DNA of 64,000 bases from Motacilla alba alba. Lineage: Eukaryota > Chordata > Aves > Passeriformes > Motacillidae. Positions 12,984 through 25,870 of the stretch are shown piece by piece. The notes beneath the pieces were generated by a model. It worked only from the letters and a program-made list of their open reading frames with translations, was not told the DNA's origin and ran no database searches. How positions within the stretch are numbered: position 1 is the first letter of the stretch; every line of letters begins with the position of its first letter. Position numbers and translations under genes: made by a program. Location: assembly GCF_015832195.1 (NCBI RefSeq), contig NC_052018.1, forward strand, positions 63,053,666 to 63,117,665, in the 5' to 3' direction.

Positions 12984-15900
12984 GGAGTGTATATAGAAAG
13001 TATGAATAAAACAAACCAAATTCAAAGATTTTGAATATTCAGATCCACCTAGATACAGTATTCAAACTTAAGGCATTATATGTACGGCTTTTGGCACCCA
13101 CTATTAGTTAGTAGAATAAATTATTTAACAATAACTAGGGACTAAGTATATTTTGTAGGATTTTGCTGGATTTTGCTTTTTGGTTTAGATCAACTTTAGT
13201 CTTCTGCTAGTTGGATTTGTTTACTTTAAAATGTTTCTGAATGCTTTGATAGAGACAAGTGTTCTAATATTATTGCCAAATTTTTGCCAGATTGAAAATG
13301 TGCATGGCTTATTTTTCTTCTAAGACTGCACAAGAACACTATGTTTCAGGTCTCAGTTTGCAAATCCTGCAAGTTCTCTCTGATAACTTTTTCAGAAAAT
13401 TGTAGTTCCTACACGAGCAAAGCACAGATCATGACCTTACTGTGCAAAATTTCACGAGTTTGCAAAACTTCCTGTGTATGTGGCTCTGAATAAATTTGTA
13501 CTATACCACTGCCTCCAACACAGCTTAAAATTGCAGCTCTAATAAAGACAACGGCACATACCAGAGTTTCCAAATATTTGCTCCAAAGGGAGCCAGAGAA
13601 GCAGTCTACAGCTAGGAAGTGCAATGCATTTTACAATTATTCATCCTTATTTGGGAAAAGTCTACCAGCTACTAAAAAAGAGCAGTCTTCAATGGACTGC
13701 ATAACTTGAATGCACCATAAGGTTTCTACGTGACTCAAACTGTCCATGTTTGTATTTGTGTGGCAGTGTTAGAAGCACAGTTCAGCTCTCAGAATCTCAC
13801 AGAGCACACAGGTGACCCAAGGGAGTGCATGACAGAAAAGGAAACCAAAGAAAGTGACTGACACCAGTAGGCAAAGCTGTGGCAACTTTTTGATTTGCTT
13901 TAAGTAGAAGAATATAGATACAGAAAAGCATTTGACTTTGGAGCGAGTAGGATGAAAACCAAAGTACACTTTGTACTTTACCAGATGAGCAACTCACACT
14001 GGTTACTCCCTTTGGGCCATTTCTTGCTGAAAAGGAGATTCCTGTGACTAGGCAGGTTTTTCAGGAGAACAATTTCAATTTCCAAGTCATATCTCCACAC
14101 TCCCTGATTTGGCTTGACATCAGTGTAGGTCTTCCCTGGCTACCCAGGAAGAATTTTCCTTCATGATTCAAGGCAATCAGTTTTTTGCTCCCTTCTTGCA
14201 GCATCAACCCAGTATTACAGTATTACAGTGCAGGCAAGCACTAACCCAGTCTAACATTATTTTTTAAAGCACTGTGCAAAGGTTGTGGGATGCACACCAA
14301 GTTTAACAGATTGATTTAACATGAATATTTATAGGATATTTAGATTATACTCAGCTTAGTGTCTGGAAGTAGATCCCAGCTGTTTTTCCTGAAAGTGTCA
14401 GCAAACATTTTTCATTGGTCTTCAAGAGTAATCTGAAGAGAAGAAAAGAAAAAACAACAAGAAAACCCCAACCAAGAACTAAGGCAATCTCTTCACTCTT
14501 AAGTAATTAAAGTCTTCCTGATCTTAACTCCAGACTGGATTGATGCTGTCATCCCCTAAGACTTGCACTGAAGAAAACCTCTTTGGACTCTTGTAGTGGC
14601 TCTAACCACTTTTGATAAAACTTTAGACTTCAGAAAAATTATTCCTCATAGAATTCAGTAGTTAGTACCTATGGGGCATATATTAGCCTTTTACATGAAG
14701 ATGAGCAGAAATATGGGGATACTTTTAAAAAGGGGAGGAATTGCACTCTCAGGGAAAAGCAGCTGATGTCTGACCATGGTAATTTAAACATTGTTCTGGT
14801 GTTTTGGGCAACCATCTATCAAAACACAACTAACGTATACCATAATTAGATTCAAGACAATGAGAGAGAGAAGATAATAATGAAAGTGAAAGCATATGAT
14901 GAAGATTGGTCTCTGGAGAGAGAAGGAAGGGATTTTGAATGATCTGTGTTTGTGTACACAGAAAACAAAAGCATTAAAAACACAATTACTGGCGGCAGAA
15001 AGAGTAAATACCAAAGGATCTGTAACAAACAGTCTTGGTCAGAAGAAGAGTGGCTAATGTCCACATACAGTTGGCATTCAACAGTGAGTGCAAGTGATAC
15101 CTCTATTATAATGGGCAGACAACCAAATGAATATAAAGTGTAGAGGGGGAGAGGATATAACCAGGGAAAAGAAGAAAAGTGGTTTGCTTTTGTTGCACCC
15201 CATGACATTATGCAAATAATGGAAAGGGAGAATCATTTCTTAAGAGAAAGAGCAAAGACTGAGAAAAAGCCCAGTAACATGAATTAAAAGTTAAAAAAGA
15301 CAAAAATGTAAAATGAAATCTGCAGAGTTATTCCTTGAAGAGAAAGGGATTACCATCACCAGAATTCCACAACTACTTTCAACTCTATCCCTCTCTCTGA
15401 GGCTAGAGTTTTTAAGCTGCAATGCATTTCTTAATGACTGGATCATATTCCAAAGTTCAGAATTACACATATCCCAGGAAATATTTATTTCTCCAACAGT
15501 CTAAGGTTCACTGCCTCTTAGTGAAGACTTTTTATGTCAAATGACACCTTTCAAATCTCCCTCTTAATGAAATGCAAAAACAGCAAAAGGGAAACAAAAG
15601 AGAATGAATTTTTCTCTGACTTGTTCAGAAATGGCCCATCTATTATGTTCAAGTTTTAAATAATAACATAAAAATCACACTGGGACAGAAACTACACCAA
15701 AACAATTCAAGATAAGACTCATTTCGGAAAGGTATGAATATCTTATAATAGTGGTGAGGCAATAATAACAAGAGCTATAATTGGAAGTAGTTGTTACTGT
15801 CTACTTTGCCTGAAATAATAAAGATTTAAATTTCCTAAATACAGGCAGAGGTAGTATCTACTTATGGACATGGAAAAGATAATAATTTCCCAATACACAT

Positions 15901-16251
15901 GGAAAAGAAAGACCAGTAGAGAAGCCGTGTTGAATTTAACCTTGATTTGAACAGAGCCTGGCTCTGATATGGTAGATTGTTAAGTCAAAACTCTGCTACC
16001 ACCTGCCCCCCAGGGTGGAAAATTCTTATTTATTTCTGCCCAAACATGAGTCAGGACAAAGATCCTCAACCAGTTAAAGACTTCAGGCTGCTCTGAGTAG
16101 TGGTTCCATACTAATTTCTTCCCTCTCACTACCTCCTCCACCCCCCACACCAAGGATGCTCATGTGATGAGGTAACTTCATCCTTCACTTGTTTCTGCAT
16201 TGCAGAGAAGATATCAGTTTCTCGGACAGAATCAGACAGAAAAAGTTCTTG
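12984..16251. other. Unique AT-rich non-coding DNA
   Basis: No gene recognised. A tandem ATTACAGT-type octamer doublet lies at about 14211-14230. Overlapping hydrophobic minus-strand frames near 14.8-15.2 kb reflect T-rich composition of the complement and do not match a known membrane protein. Confidence 0.65.
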
Positions 16252-16311
16252 CCCTCCTTTATTTTTCTTCTCTTTTTTCTTTTCTTTCTCTCTTTTTTCC
16301 CCCTGTTTTTT
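16252..16311 (+). repeat. Polypyrimidine tract
   Basis: The plus strand is uninterrupted pyrimidine from 16262 to 16304 (43 nt), with near-pure flanks. The complement reads as a Lys/Glu-rich pseudo-peptide, which is a composition artefact. Mirror-like homopurine-homopyrimidine tracts can adopt triplex (H-DNA) structure. No AG acceptor follows closely, so it is not an obvious 3' splice site. Confidence 0.85.
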
Positions 16312-16400
16312 CATATCATTTGTTGCTGTTGTGGCCTTTTGCTAACTGACCTTAAATAAGCTCTTGATTCCCATGATCCACTACATGACCAGAAATGCAA

Positions 16401-16522
16401 GGAATATAAAAATATTTTCCACAATATAAATAATATTTTTAAATATATCACATATAATATTTATACTTACAATATATTTATGTATTTCTATATATATTTC
16501 TATTTATAATATATAAATTTTC
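16401..16522. repeat. AT-rich low-complexity stretch
   Basis: About 120 bp made almost only of A and T, built from TATAAA, ATATTT and TATATATT words without a fixed unit. Likely low-complexity sequence, possibly an unwinding or matrix-attachment-type element. No function is shown. Confidence 0.8.
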
Positions 16523-18763
16523 TTTTCAGAGGGTCTACCATCACAGGAAAAAAAAATCTAGAAATGACAATAGGGACTCTAGGGAAAGAACAAAGCTGTT
16601 GGCCCAAATTGAAGACAATGGTTCATAGATCAGACACTTGTAGCCAGGGTTTGTCCCTTCCAGACAGTCATCCTATCTACAATCATCCAAGAATTTCAAG
16701 AGCCCATTCCACAGTACTCAGTTCTACAAAGTCCCGAGAGCCCAAGTGTCTGGAGGGTCCAGAATGCACTAAGGAATGAATGCATGGCGTAATTAGAGGA
16801 GGAAAATGTTTTACTCCTCCTCTGCACCAGAATGAAAGAGGTGATTCATACAGAGGAAAGATTTACAAAGTATAACAGCACAAAGCCATATCCAACAACT
16901 TCATCTCTCCTTATGAGCAGTAGTTGAATGATTTTCCAAACATTTTTCAAATCATCACATTCCTTTTTCAATTGTTATCTTCTATTAATATCATTATCTC
17001 CACCTTCATTCTTTCCCCATTAATTTTAAAATTATCTCTCTTTTTTTTTTAAATATAAACAACCTTTTTGCAAGAACTAATGGATTTTCATCCATTAGCC
17101 AGTTGAAGCTCTGAGAATACCATTCAAATATTTTGCTTTCTCAAAACTAAAAGGTTGAGAACTCAATGATGTTGGGATAGACAAATCATTTAAAATAAGA
17201 ATAATAGTGCACCCAGGGCTTTTTGTTATGCCTAAATGAATCAGAACCAAGCTTTCACTGTTGAAACTGTGCAGGGAGTAATTCCTTCTTTATACATGTT
17301 CACATTACCTCTTAACATACTTAGTGACACAAGAAAAATGCTCCATAGGATCATCTAGAGTCAAGGGTTGTATCTTTCCAAGACGAATGGTTAAATATGG
17401 CAGAATTCTTATAAAATACTTTTGACTTTATCTCAGGATGTTTGTAGCTTTCCATATGAACAGCCAATATTTGGAGGCATTTCAGCTGTAAACTGAAACC
17501 TTTTATTAGATAATTGAGTATATCAAATTGGTTTAAATCCACCCATAACCAAACCAGAATTCTCCTTATTCAACTCAATTTGTAAATCTTGTCCATCATT
17601 AAAGATGACACATTAACATCATGCTTCATAAAGCATATCAGAAATTTTACATCTGCAATGTCAGAGCAGAGAGAATCACAGTGCAATGTTATCACAGCTA
17701 CACCTGATAAGTAAGACACACATAAAAGATGGGGTTTTTAAAAAAAAAATTAGAGACCCCTGGGATAGAAGTAGTGATACAACTAATGCATGTAATCAAA
17801 CACAAAATTTTCTCTTTTTTATTAAAGGATATTTGAACTAAGTAAATTTGGTACTCTAAGAAAAGAAATCTGTCACAATGCCCACTGCTGTTTTTTTTTT
17901 GAAATTTACATAATTGATACACAATATGAAAGTAAAAGTGCAAGTGCAATTATGTATGCAGGTAATATACCTGGTGTAAGTTGTACTGTATCATAATCAT
18001 ATAATAAAACATCCAGAACATAATCAATATACAACATTCAGATGGTTGTATTAAGTGTCCAGATCCACCATGTTTCCTGTTCACTCTGCTAAGCCCATGT
18101 GTGCTCTGACTGCTGAAATTGCAAGTTGTCTTGAAAAAACAATTTAAACTCATGCTGTTATTTCAGTTGCAAGGGTGAATTTTAGAACAAGGAAATTCAT
18201 ATAGACGGAAAGAATCAATGTTGAGATAATTATTAAGAATCTGAACAATTCAGATTTTAAGCATAAGTATGATGATATTGGAATATGGTTAATTTTTTCT
18301 TGGGGAGGTCATCTCATTTAATTCGGTCTTGCAGTCCTTGGACAGCTCTTTTAGATGTCAAAAGGAGCACCCTGTGTTGGTATTTTCTACAGTTTAGAAA
18401 ACTGATTACAATGCAGGCATTTCCACCCAGAACCTCCCAAACACCTGGGGTAAACTGAAAACAAGAGCAATGACATTTTAAAACTAGCAAAGAAGCCATA
18501 TGAATAGTTTCCCCAGTTACGTACTTAAGTGCACAGAGCTAGATGGAGGCGCATGTGCCTTCATATGTGTATCTGTCACTGACACAATTCAATCAAGAAA
18601 GCAGTAAACTTGTCCCATGTGTTTTCTCTGTTAATTGCTTTCTTCTATTGTTCAGATTCCAGAGGACACTGGGAGTCCCTAGTAAAGACGTGGTATGTCA
18701 GAAGGCTTAACCAAAACAAGTTTTTTTAAAACGTTCCTTTCAGCAACTTGTTAAATTCCTCAC
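16523..18763. other. Unique non-coding DNA
   Basis: No gene or mobile element recognised. Short T or A runs occur near 17041 and 17741. Compositionally AT-rich. Confidence 0.65.
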
Positions 18764-18793
18764 CTTCATCTCTCATTCCGCAGGGAGCAGGCT
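18764..18793 (-). other. 30-nt microexon-like pattern, unproven
   Basis: On the minus strand a pyrimidine-rich acceptor ending CCTCAG lies directly upstream of this 30-nt segment, and a strong donor, AAG|GTGAGG, lies directly downstream. One phase is fully open; the other two contain stops. It is a multiple of three, as neural microexons usually are, but no matching peptide is known to me. Chance co-occurrence is a real possibility. Confidence 0.15.
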
Positions 18794-19560
18794 CTGAGGA
18801 AGTGGATGGCACCAACAAATCGGCTGCTTTGAAATTACAGACCATTTAACTGGAAAAACTTGAAAGACGTAATCTTTTCTTCTACTGACCTTGCGGTTCC
18901 CCCACACGAGCCTACTACCATTGTGTCTGCAGTTACAGATTTTGGCTGTCACTTCCTCCTATATTTTTAACAGATGGGTTCATTCATTAGAATGCTTTTT
19001 CTTCATGCCTGGTTTTAATTTTCCTCTTTCCCCCTCCTCAAAGCACCAACGTTACATGGAATGTTTCCTCTCTGAAAGACACGTCACCCTCCCCAGCCCT
19101 GCAGAGGCCAAGGAGGCTGAGACCTCACCCTACCACCATGAGAAGTGTGTCAGCTGCTCTGCACCAGGGAAGAGCCTTGTGTGAAATACAAGAAATCCTT
19201 CCCAGGAGGCAGTGACAAGAACAACCCATTGTTTTGGTTGTATATGCACAAAAGTGTCAGTTGTTTTTGTAACATTTAAATATCTTTCCAAATGATTGAC
19301 AAATTAAATGCACCTCACTGAATAGGAGGTCCACCCTAACATTCAAAGTACAGGATTTTACTTGCAGGTAGAGAGAAACAAATATTTAGTGTAATAAAAT
19401 CTTCATTAACTAAGTACTTTCAGGAGAGTCACAGAAGTAAAACTTGGGCAGCTATTAGCAATCTGACAAGATGCTGTTTATTTAGGTCAGGTCTTCAGAG
19501 TGTCTGTTAGCCCTGTAATGATTTGTTAATATCTGTAATTTTCCTTAAGGCTAAACAAAT
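18794..19560. other. Unique non-coding DNA
   Basis: No gene recognised. A short, slightly GC-richer part (18.9-19.2 kb) holds a 97-codon plus frame without any known domain. Confidence 0.6.
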
Positions 19561-19710
19561 GAGGAAGCCATCTTGTTTTCCACATCATTGGACCTAGCAT
19601 GCTCCAGCAGATTACCATGGCAACCAGAGCAAGTGTGCCCGGTGTGAAGGGAACAGTCTAGGCCTCATTTCCTAAAAGCATGTTCCTACTGAGGTTGAGT
19701 CACCAATTAA
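19561..19710. promoter_or_regulatory. Cluster of transcription-factor site matches
   Basis: Within 150 bp there are a YY1-type GCCATCTTG (19567-19575), a palindromic RFX X-box-like site (19611-19624; its complement reads GTTGCCATGG then TAAT, one base from the ideal palindrome), a consensus AP-1 heptamer TGAGTCA (19696-19702) and an adjoining CCAAT (19703-19707). Single matches would mean little, but the X-box palindrome is long and the grouping is dense. It is a candidate enhancer or distal promoter. No transcript start can be assigned from sequence alone. Confidence 0.35.
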
Positions 19711-21689
19711 AAGACTTTTCTGTCCTCCAGGGTTTCAGGGACGTAAATAGAGACGTGAAGCCTGGCTGATCAGCTGCTTTACCTGAGCTAGCTACTCTTA
19801 TCAATTGCCTAAATATAGAAAAAAAATCCAGCAAATAGGGAAAGAAGTATTCGTGGAATTTCATCAAGGACTGTATTAATCCTAAAAATATTTTTTTTAA
19901 GAAAAGGATTGCTTTGAAGAGTGCATTGAGACAGTACTTGTGATTTTGTGATTACTGAGTAAACAGCTTGAACAAGGCGGTGCTCTCCAAACCTTGGAAG
20001 ATGCTCATAGTGCATCTTTTACAGCTAAAACAATAACATGTTTTGTCATCAGCCCTCTGTCAGTGTGACTGAGTCACACATTTGGTATAAGTGAAGATTA
20101 ATTATAGATCTAATAAAAAAAAAAAAAGATGTGAGACTGTGGGATGACTGTTCCAACATAGCTTTTAGGCATCATTCATTTTCTCATGATCAGCTGCTCA
20201 CAAGTTGCTTTTATTAAACAGAACTAAATATTATAAAGAATGGAAAGCTTTATAGTACCATCAATTAATGAATTGTCTCGTCATGATATCAGTTTGCTAA
20301 GCACAAAATTGTGTCTGCAGCTGATTCAAACCAAAAAAATTTCTGTAATAATTTTTCCTATTTTGCTATATTGAGACTGAGAATAAATTGATACATATAT
20401 TAGAACTACAAATATTAGTAATAAAATAACATTTTGGTCAAAGTGAAATAATTGATTTAGTAGGTAGTCATTGTCAAAATGAAGATCAAGCATTGAAAGA
20501 AACAGTAAAACTACATATTGGACTCAGTATAAGATTTGTCTTAACACATTTACAGTTGATCACGTAAATGTCTCTTATTGGAAAACATCCATCATAAAAC
20601 TCTAAAAACCTTCAAACCCTTCAGAGATGTGGCTAGAACAGCCATCAGAGACCAAACACATTAGTGTTCTAAAATACATCTCTATATAGCACCATCCTGT
20701 TTGGACAAACACTGAACATGTAGTAGTTTTCAGTCACGAGTTTCTGAACAGCAGTAAATCCAAAATCACCCTTCTATTATTCTGTTCCCACTGAGCCCAG
20801 ATAAACCCAGCACTATGCTTATTTAGTACATGCAGGGCATGCCCTTCTATGTGAGATCAGTATAAGACATAGGGTGAAGCAGACCTAACATACAGACCTA
20901 CATTCTGGACTGTACTCCAAATGAAGGACACACAGGAGAAAGGCAGATCTGTCTACAGCACCAAGCCCATAGCTATCCATTTTAAGATGCATGTCAGTCC
21001 CTGTTAAATTTTTTCCAAACTTATCTGCTACTGATTCCCTTTAGAATCTCAGGTGGTTTTGAGTCCTATTTAAACACCGAGATACTTTACTGACTTGCTT
21101 CCACATCACAGTGAGTGTACTCAGAACCCCAATTCAGAAAAACAGCTGCTTCTAAACGAATAACATTAACACCCACTCTATTACTCTCCCTAGACCATCA
21201 CTCAAAATATAATTCTGCCCACTCCATTGAATAAATGTGATTCCCTGTTATTGAATCTAACTAGCTAAATATATTCTGTTTAAGAGTTATCTTGTAGATT
21301 AACTCAGTAACTGCCTGCCTTGGAATATCAACAGCAAATTGTGGCTATGGTTTTAGCTCACTAACTAATCAGTGTTTCCTCTAACACTTTCCTAGACGCA
21401 GTGCTGTCCAATTTGACAGAGCTCATTAGTTTTCAACTCTTGAGGAAAACAAAGTGTTGCTATTAAAAAAACTTGAAAAGACAAAATAAAAATTCTATTT
21501 GCATGTACCTCTGTGGGCTGGAACTTCTAAGAAAATTTCCTGTCTTAAAGAAAAATGCCACATTTTAAGAATTACTTTAAAATACTGCATTTTAAAATGG
21601 ATAGAAACAATACAGGAAATATATAGCACCATATAAAAATGATCAATTCTGACTCGTAATATTGAGCTCGGTTGTGGTTGACGCACTCT
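19711..21689. other. Unique non-coding DNA
   Basis: No gene recognised. A 13-base A run at 20115-20127 is preceded immediately by TAATAAAA, which could mark the tail of an old retrocopy, but the upstream sequence is not recognisable as a gene. Confidence 0.6.
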
Positions 21690-22005
21690 CAAGAAAGATA
21701 AAGCAGAGATTGATGAATTTCAGAGTAGATATAGAGGTAAAGTCGGATTTATATTGGATGAGAGATTAACCCAGACATAACAAGAGTAACAGGAGACTTG
21801 ATGGAGGTATACAAAATTGCTACTAGTATAGTAATAAACTGATCAATCTCTCCTTTTATTAAACATGTCCCATCATATAACAGCATAGAATTGCAAATTA
21901 AAAGGCAATAAATTCCAATTAGAAAGAGAAGTATTTACTTATGAGAGACATAGCACTGCACAAGGTCATTAAGTGAAATACTATGGATAGAGTTGAAAAA
22001 AAAGG
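21690..22005 (+). mobile_element. Ancient CR1-type LINE 3' remnant
   Basis: Strongly diverged, but it follows the order of words in the 3' part of ancient amniote CR1 elements: the ACTTGATGGAGGTATACAAAAT region (around 21800-21820), then a tract with GGCAATAAATTCCAA, then the segment equivalent to the TATTTACTT...GCACAAGGTCATTAA stretch. Orientation is plus. It is much more decayed than the CR1 copies at 29 and 45 kb, which fits an insertion predating crown birds. It has no coding capacity. Boundaries are approximate. Confidence 0.65.
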
Positions 22006-25000
22006 CTAATGTTACAACCATTAATACTTTCTGTAGATATGAAAGTCATTATAAATTGCTATTAAACCTTATGTCACGAGCCATACAGAAAATGCAGTTT
22101 TCTCTTACATTGTTCTACTTGTCTGCTGCCTTGGTTCTCTGACAAGGATTTTACCTCTCTCCATAGCATCTACTGTCAGCTACTGCCAGCTTATTCTTTA
22201 TAGATTTTAATTTTGTTTCACTGCCTACTGGTTGTAATTATCTCAGATGCATGAAAAAAACATTTTATCAACTGCTTTTTATCCTTTTCCATTTGGCAAA
22301 CATTGGTTTCTTGTGTGTGTTTTGAGCCAAACTGAAATCAACACATCTGTTTCAGTTTAATATCTACAGTTTATATAACAAGACCTATGCAGTAATATGC
22401 TGTCTTTACAGTGGAGTTTCCTAACCAATGAAATCAAGACAAAACACCTATGGCACTTTAGAATTTTACTGATTATAGGAAATCAAGGCCTTGATAATAT
22501 ATCTCTGCTAAAAGATACTTTTAGTCATGCCAAACAACCTTTTTGTTTCTGCCAGCATTATCAGTTGCTCAGGAAATAGTGTGCTTAGTTAATTATTGCT
22601 TTGGACTCAGCAGATGGGGTACAAATAATCTCAGTTCAAGAGTTGCAGAAGTAATGGGAATTGTTTTCTTTTACAAATTCTCAGTGATGAAGTATGCAAC
22701 TTAAATAAGAAGGATTGGGTACTGCTTTTGGCATTCTCTGATACCATGAATAGTTGCCACTGAAACCAAGAATCCTTCAAGTGACATCCATTTGCAAACC
22801 TGCCTGAGGACACATGGGTTGAATTTGCTTTGAAGAGATGCAACAAAGCACAAAATTCCAAGTAATCAGCCCATAGTGATAAGAGTATTTGGATCTAAAT
22901 ACAAATTGTCATCAGTTTTAAGTTGTTTCATCACTGGCTTGAAGTTAAACTAATACCATAATAAATAAACAGAAAGCAAAACTAGTAAGATTTAGACTCA
23001 TGGCAGCTTTGCTCAGATTATAGTATCCTTATGTCAGAACCTCCAGGGCATCCACAAGTTTTGTCCTAGTGAAGCCTGCCACTATTACCAGCCTGATCCT
23101 GTTCAGACCTTCTAGGACAGTGTCTAACTGATGAGCACCCTGCCTCTGTGAAGGTCACTTTTGACTTCTGAATTGTCCTCCCCCTTGAAGGGAACCTGTT
23201 CTTGCTGCTCCCTGAAACAGACATGTCTTCCTAAAAATTTAAACATGGAGTTTGTAAGAGCAGTGATTTTTACTGCTGTGAAAATTTCTGTAGCCTTAAG
23301 TTCTGTGTATTTGCTTTGAGCCCAAACACCCACATGACATCTTCCCATGTGGTTTTTCTCTGTGCACCAGTTTGTGCTATTCTGAGAAGGGGCACCTACC
23401 AACAGAAAGCATTTATGACAGTGGTCAGTAGTCCCCCAGTAAATTTCCAAAGACAATCCAAAAGTACAGAGGTTTTCTACAACCCACCCAAAATTACTCT
23501 TTCTGAAAACCCTTCTCAATTGGTTCCTGAGACTGGGACAGGCAGCACAGACAACAAAGTGAGAACCCCTTAACTTAAAACAGGTTCTTTGCTCAAACTC
23601 CATAGTCACCCTTCCATGCAGCTCCAGAGGAGTTTAAATTGCTTGGTCTTCAAACTATTAACTGAATAAAAATATAAGTTCTACTCTTTCTGCTGAACCT
23701 ATCTCACTGTTAAGAAAAAGGCTTCGAAACACATTGGTTAGAAAGAAAATACAGAAGAGAAAGGCTTTATTCTACAGCTTAGCAACAGGAGATTTCAATC
23801 AAACAGTTCTGGCTTTTTGACTATTCTTCAATAATAGTTTATGATGTCTATCAAGTAACTGTTTAATGCAAAATATACAAAAAAAAATTGAAAATAAGAC
23901 CAGTTTCCTCCTTGTGTCTCTTAAAACTCAGACCAAAAAAAAGTCTTCCCATGATACATTCAATAGATCACAAACAACTAATTTGTGTGGTGGTTTTAGC
24001 TCTTATTGGATTTCCTTGTCAGAGAAGTGTTAATCTCTCATTGTGGTCACACCACAGAGATGGTACAGCTATAACTTAAGGAGTTTCATAGCAATGGTAA
24101 GGTATCTACATTTACTTCATGATAATTATACCCACTGGGCCTGCTCAAGACAAAAGGCAACCTCACTGTAACTAAAAGTCTTTAAATTTATCAGGCTCAG
24201 ATCAAACTCTCAGGTGTCCACATATGTGATCAAGAATAATTCTGATTTTAGTTGTGGAACGTGTAAAGAGAAAACTGAAGGCCACTAGCTTTCTAAATTC
24301 CTAGAGCTGGATTGCCAGACTTAGTTGGAACTCAGAGGTCATTCTTCACTCAGATGTCATATGCTATGTTCAGCCTGCATAACTTCAGCTGTACCTTTTT
24401 CAGTCCTATATTAGGAGTTTCCAGTTCAAAGGATTCTTAGTCAAAAGGATGTTGCCTTCTATTTCACCACAACACTTTGAAAACTTACCCTTTCATATTC
24501 AAAATGAAGATGGCATTTTTTCATTATCCATTTCCAAAGTAATGGATTTCCAGAGTTAATGCTATCAACTATAGCAAATTTTGGAGCTATTTAATACTGT
24601 CTCTGTACAGTACAGAAACCTACATTTCCTCCTCTTACTATGTTTCTCATTCTCTACCGAAGCAGCAAGTACTGTTCTCATGTTTTAGAGTTGTGAGAGG
24701 TAAAATTGGGTAATAAATCCTCACATGCTGATATCTTATGTTTTAGCAGAGGAACAATTTATATTGAATAATAAGCAAAACAATTTTCAGTTGGATGACT
24801 GACAAAAGAAATCATTGTTCATTCTTGCACAATGAGCCATGAAAACCAAGTCGAGGTAAGAATGAAAATAGAGTTGGTAATTTTGTGCTGCAGGCAAAGC
24901 ACTGGGGACTTGGAAACTATCTGAGCTCATTGTCACTAGATTTCATTGAAACTCAAGAGGTTGCTCTCATGGAGAGTTTATCTGTACATTTTTTCTTGAT

Positions 25001-25644
25001 TTGAGTCCACACAGTTTCAACTTTACCCTTTTCAGTCTCACTGGGAGCTTCAGATCCAAGTGATTTCAAAACCTCAGAGCAAACTTCAGTTGAAATCATT
25101 CTTCTCATGGAACTCACCTAGAATTAGGAGTTTTTTCCACCCAAAATAATGGAGAAAATCATACAGAAAACTGATCTTAAAAGGTACAATATGTTCAAAA
25201 TGAGGCATGTCTCAATGATCAAATATTAATCTAATTTTACTTTTATAGAAGATAAATGTGGGAATTGGGCAACTAGCAAGATGTGTTTTGTATTTCATAT
25301 AGTTAGTAGTTCTGACAAAGCAACTGTCATTTAAAACAAGATACGATTCAGAAGCTCTTACCACTTGCATAATGCCACCAAAGTCCTAGAGGCTGCTCAC
25401 GGGAAATATGAAATTGTGATCAATTCTGTTTGAGGTTCTACATAAATCACTGATACCTAAGATCTTAGATACAGCTAGTCAAATAATGGCAAGGGGAAAG
25501 TGTCAATTTGCTAACCAGGAAGACTTGTAAAAGTACATTACCTTTTAGATCTACTAAAAAGGACAGCAAGAACAAAGTGCAAGTCATCCTTATTCCATCA
25601 TTATGTATAAACACATGGTGACAGATAGCTTGAATGCTGTGTGC
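22006..25644. other. Unique non-coding DNA with one weak internal similarity
   Basis: No gene recognised. The 161-codon minus frame at 23124-23609 overlaps an 85-codon plus frame and has no domain I know. Two stretches, 24391-24445 and 25018-25072, resemble each other by eye and may be two copies of an unrecognised old repeat. Confidence 0.55.
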
Positions 25645-25870
25645 CATGTTGGGCCCCCTGTCCAAATACAAGAACTGGAAAATTTCAAGGAAGAGAAATA
25701 TGGGAGATCAAACGTGTGGAACAGTTTTTGTACACAGAACAGATAATCAGACTATGGTTTTTCAGCTTGAAAAAAGGATGCCCAAGGAAGGATTTGACAG
25801 AAGTCTATAAAATCAATAGCATAAAAGTGTCACTAGGAACTGATTGTATTTTGGTTTTCCCTCAATGCAA
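25645..25870 (+). mobile_element. Ancient CR1-type LINE remnant
   Basis: The core TTTCAGCTTGAAAAAAGGAT, followed shortly by GACAGAAGTCTATAAAATCA, matches the conserved 3' region of old CR1 elements as found in turtles and crocodilians. Further on, the AATGCAAGAACT motif sits where CR1 carries an ATACAAGAACT word. Orientation is plus. It is highly degraded, with several indels; the ends are uncertain. It is distinct from the 21.7-kb remnant, which keeps a different sub-portion better. Confidence 0.65.

Noticed and set aside
20100..20127. AATAAA-like word followed by a 13-base A run, possible processed pseudogene tail
   Set aside because: Upstream sequence shows no similarity to a known mRNA and no target-site duplication is evident.
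23124..23609. 161-codon minus-strand open frame
   Set aside because: No recognisable domain, overlaps an 85-codon plus frame, and this length is expected occasionally in 64 kb of vertebrate DNA.
25100..25135. Minus-strand fused TAG|GTGAGT, possible second recursive site
   Set aside because: The preceding pyrimidine tract is short and purine-interrupted, much weaker than the site at 61.36 kb.
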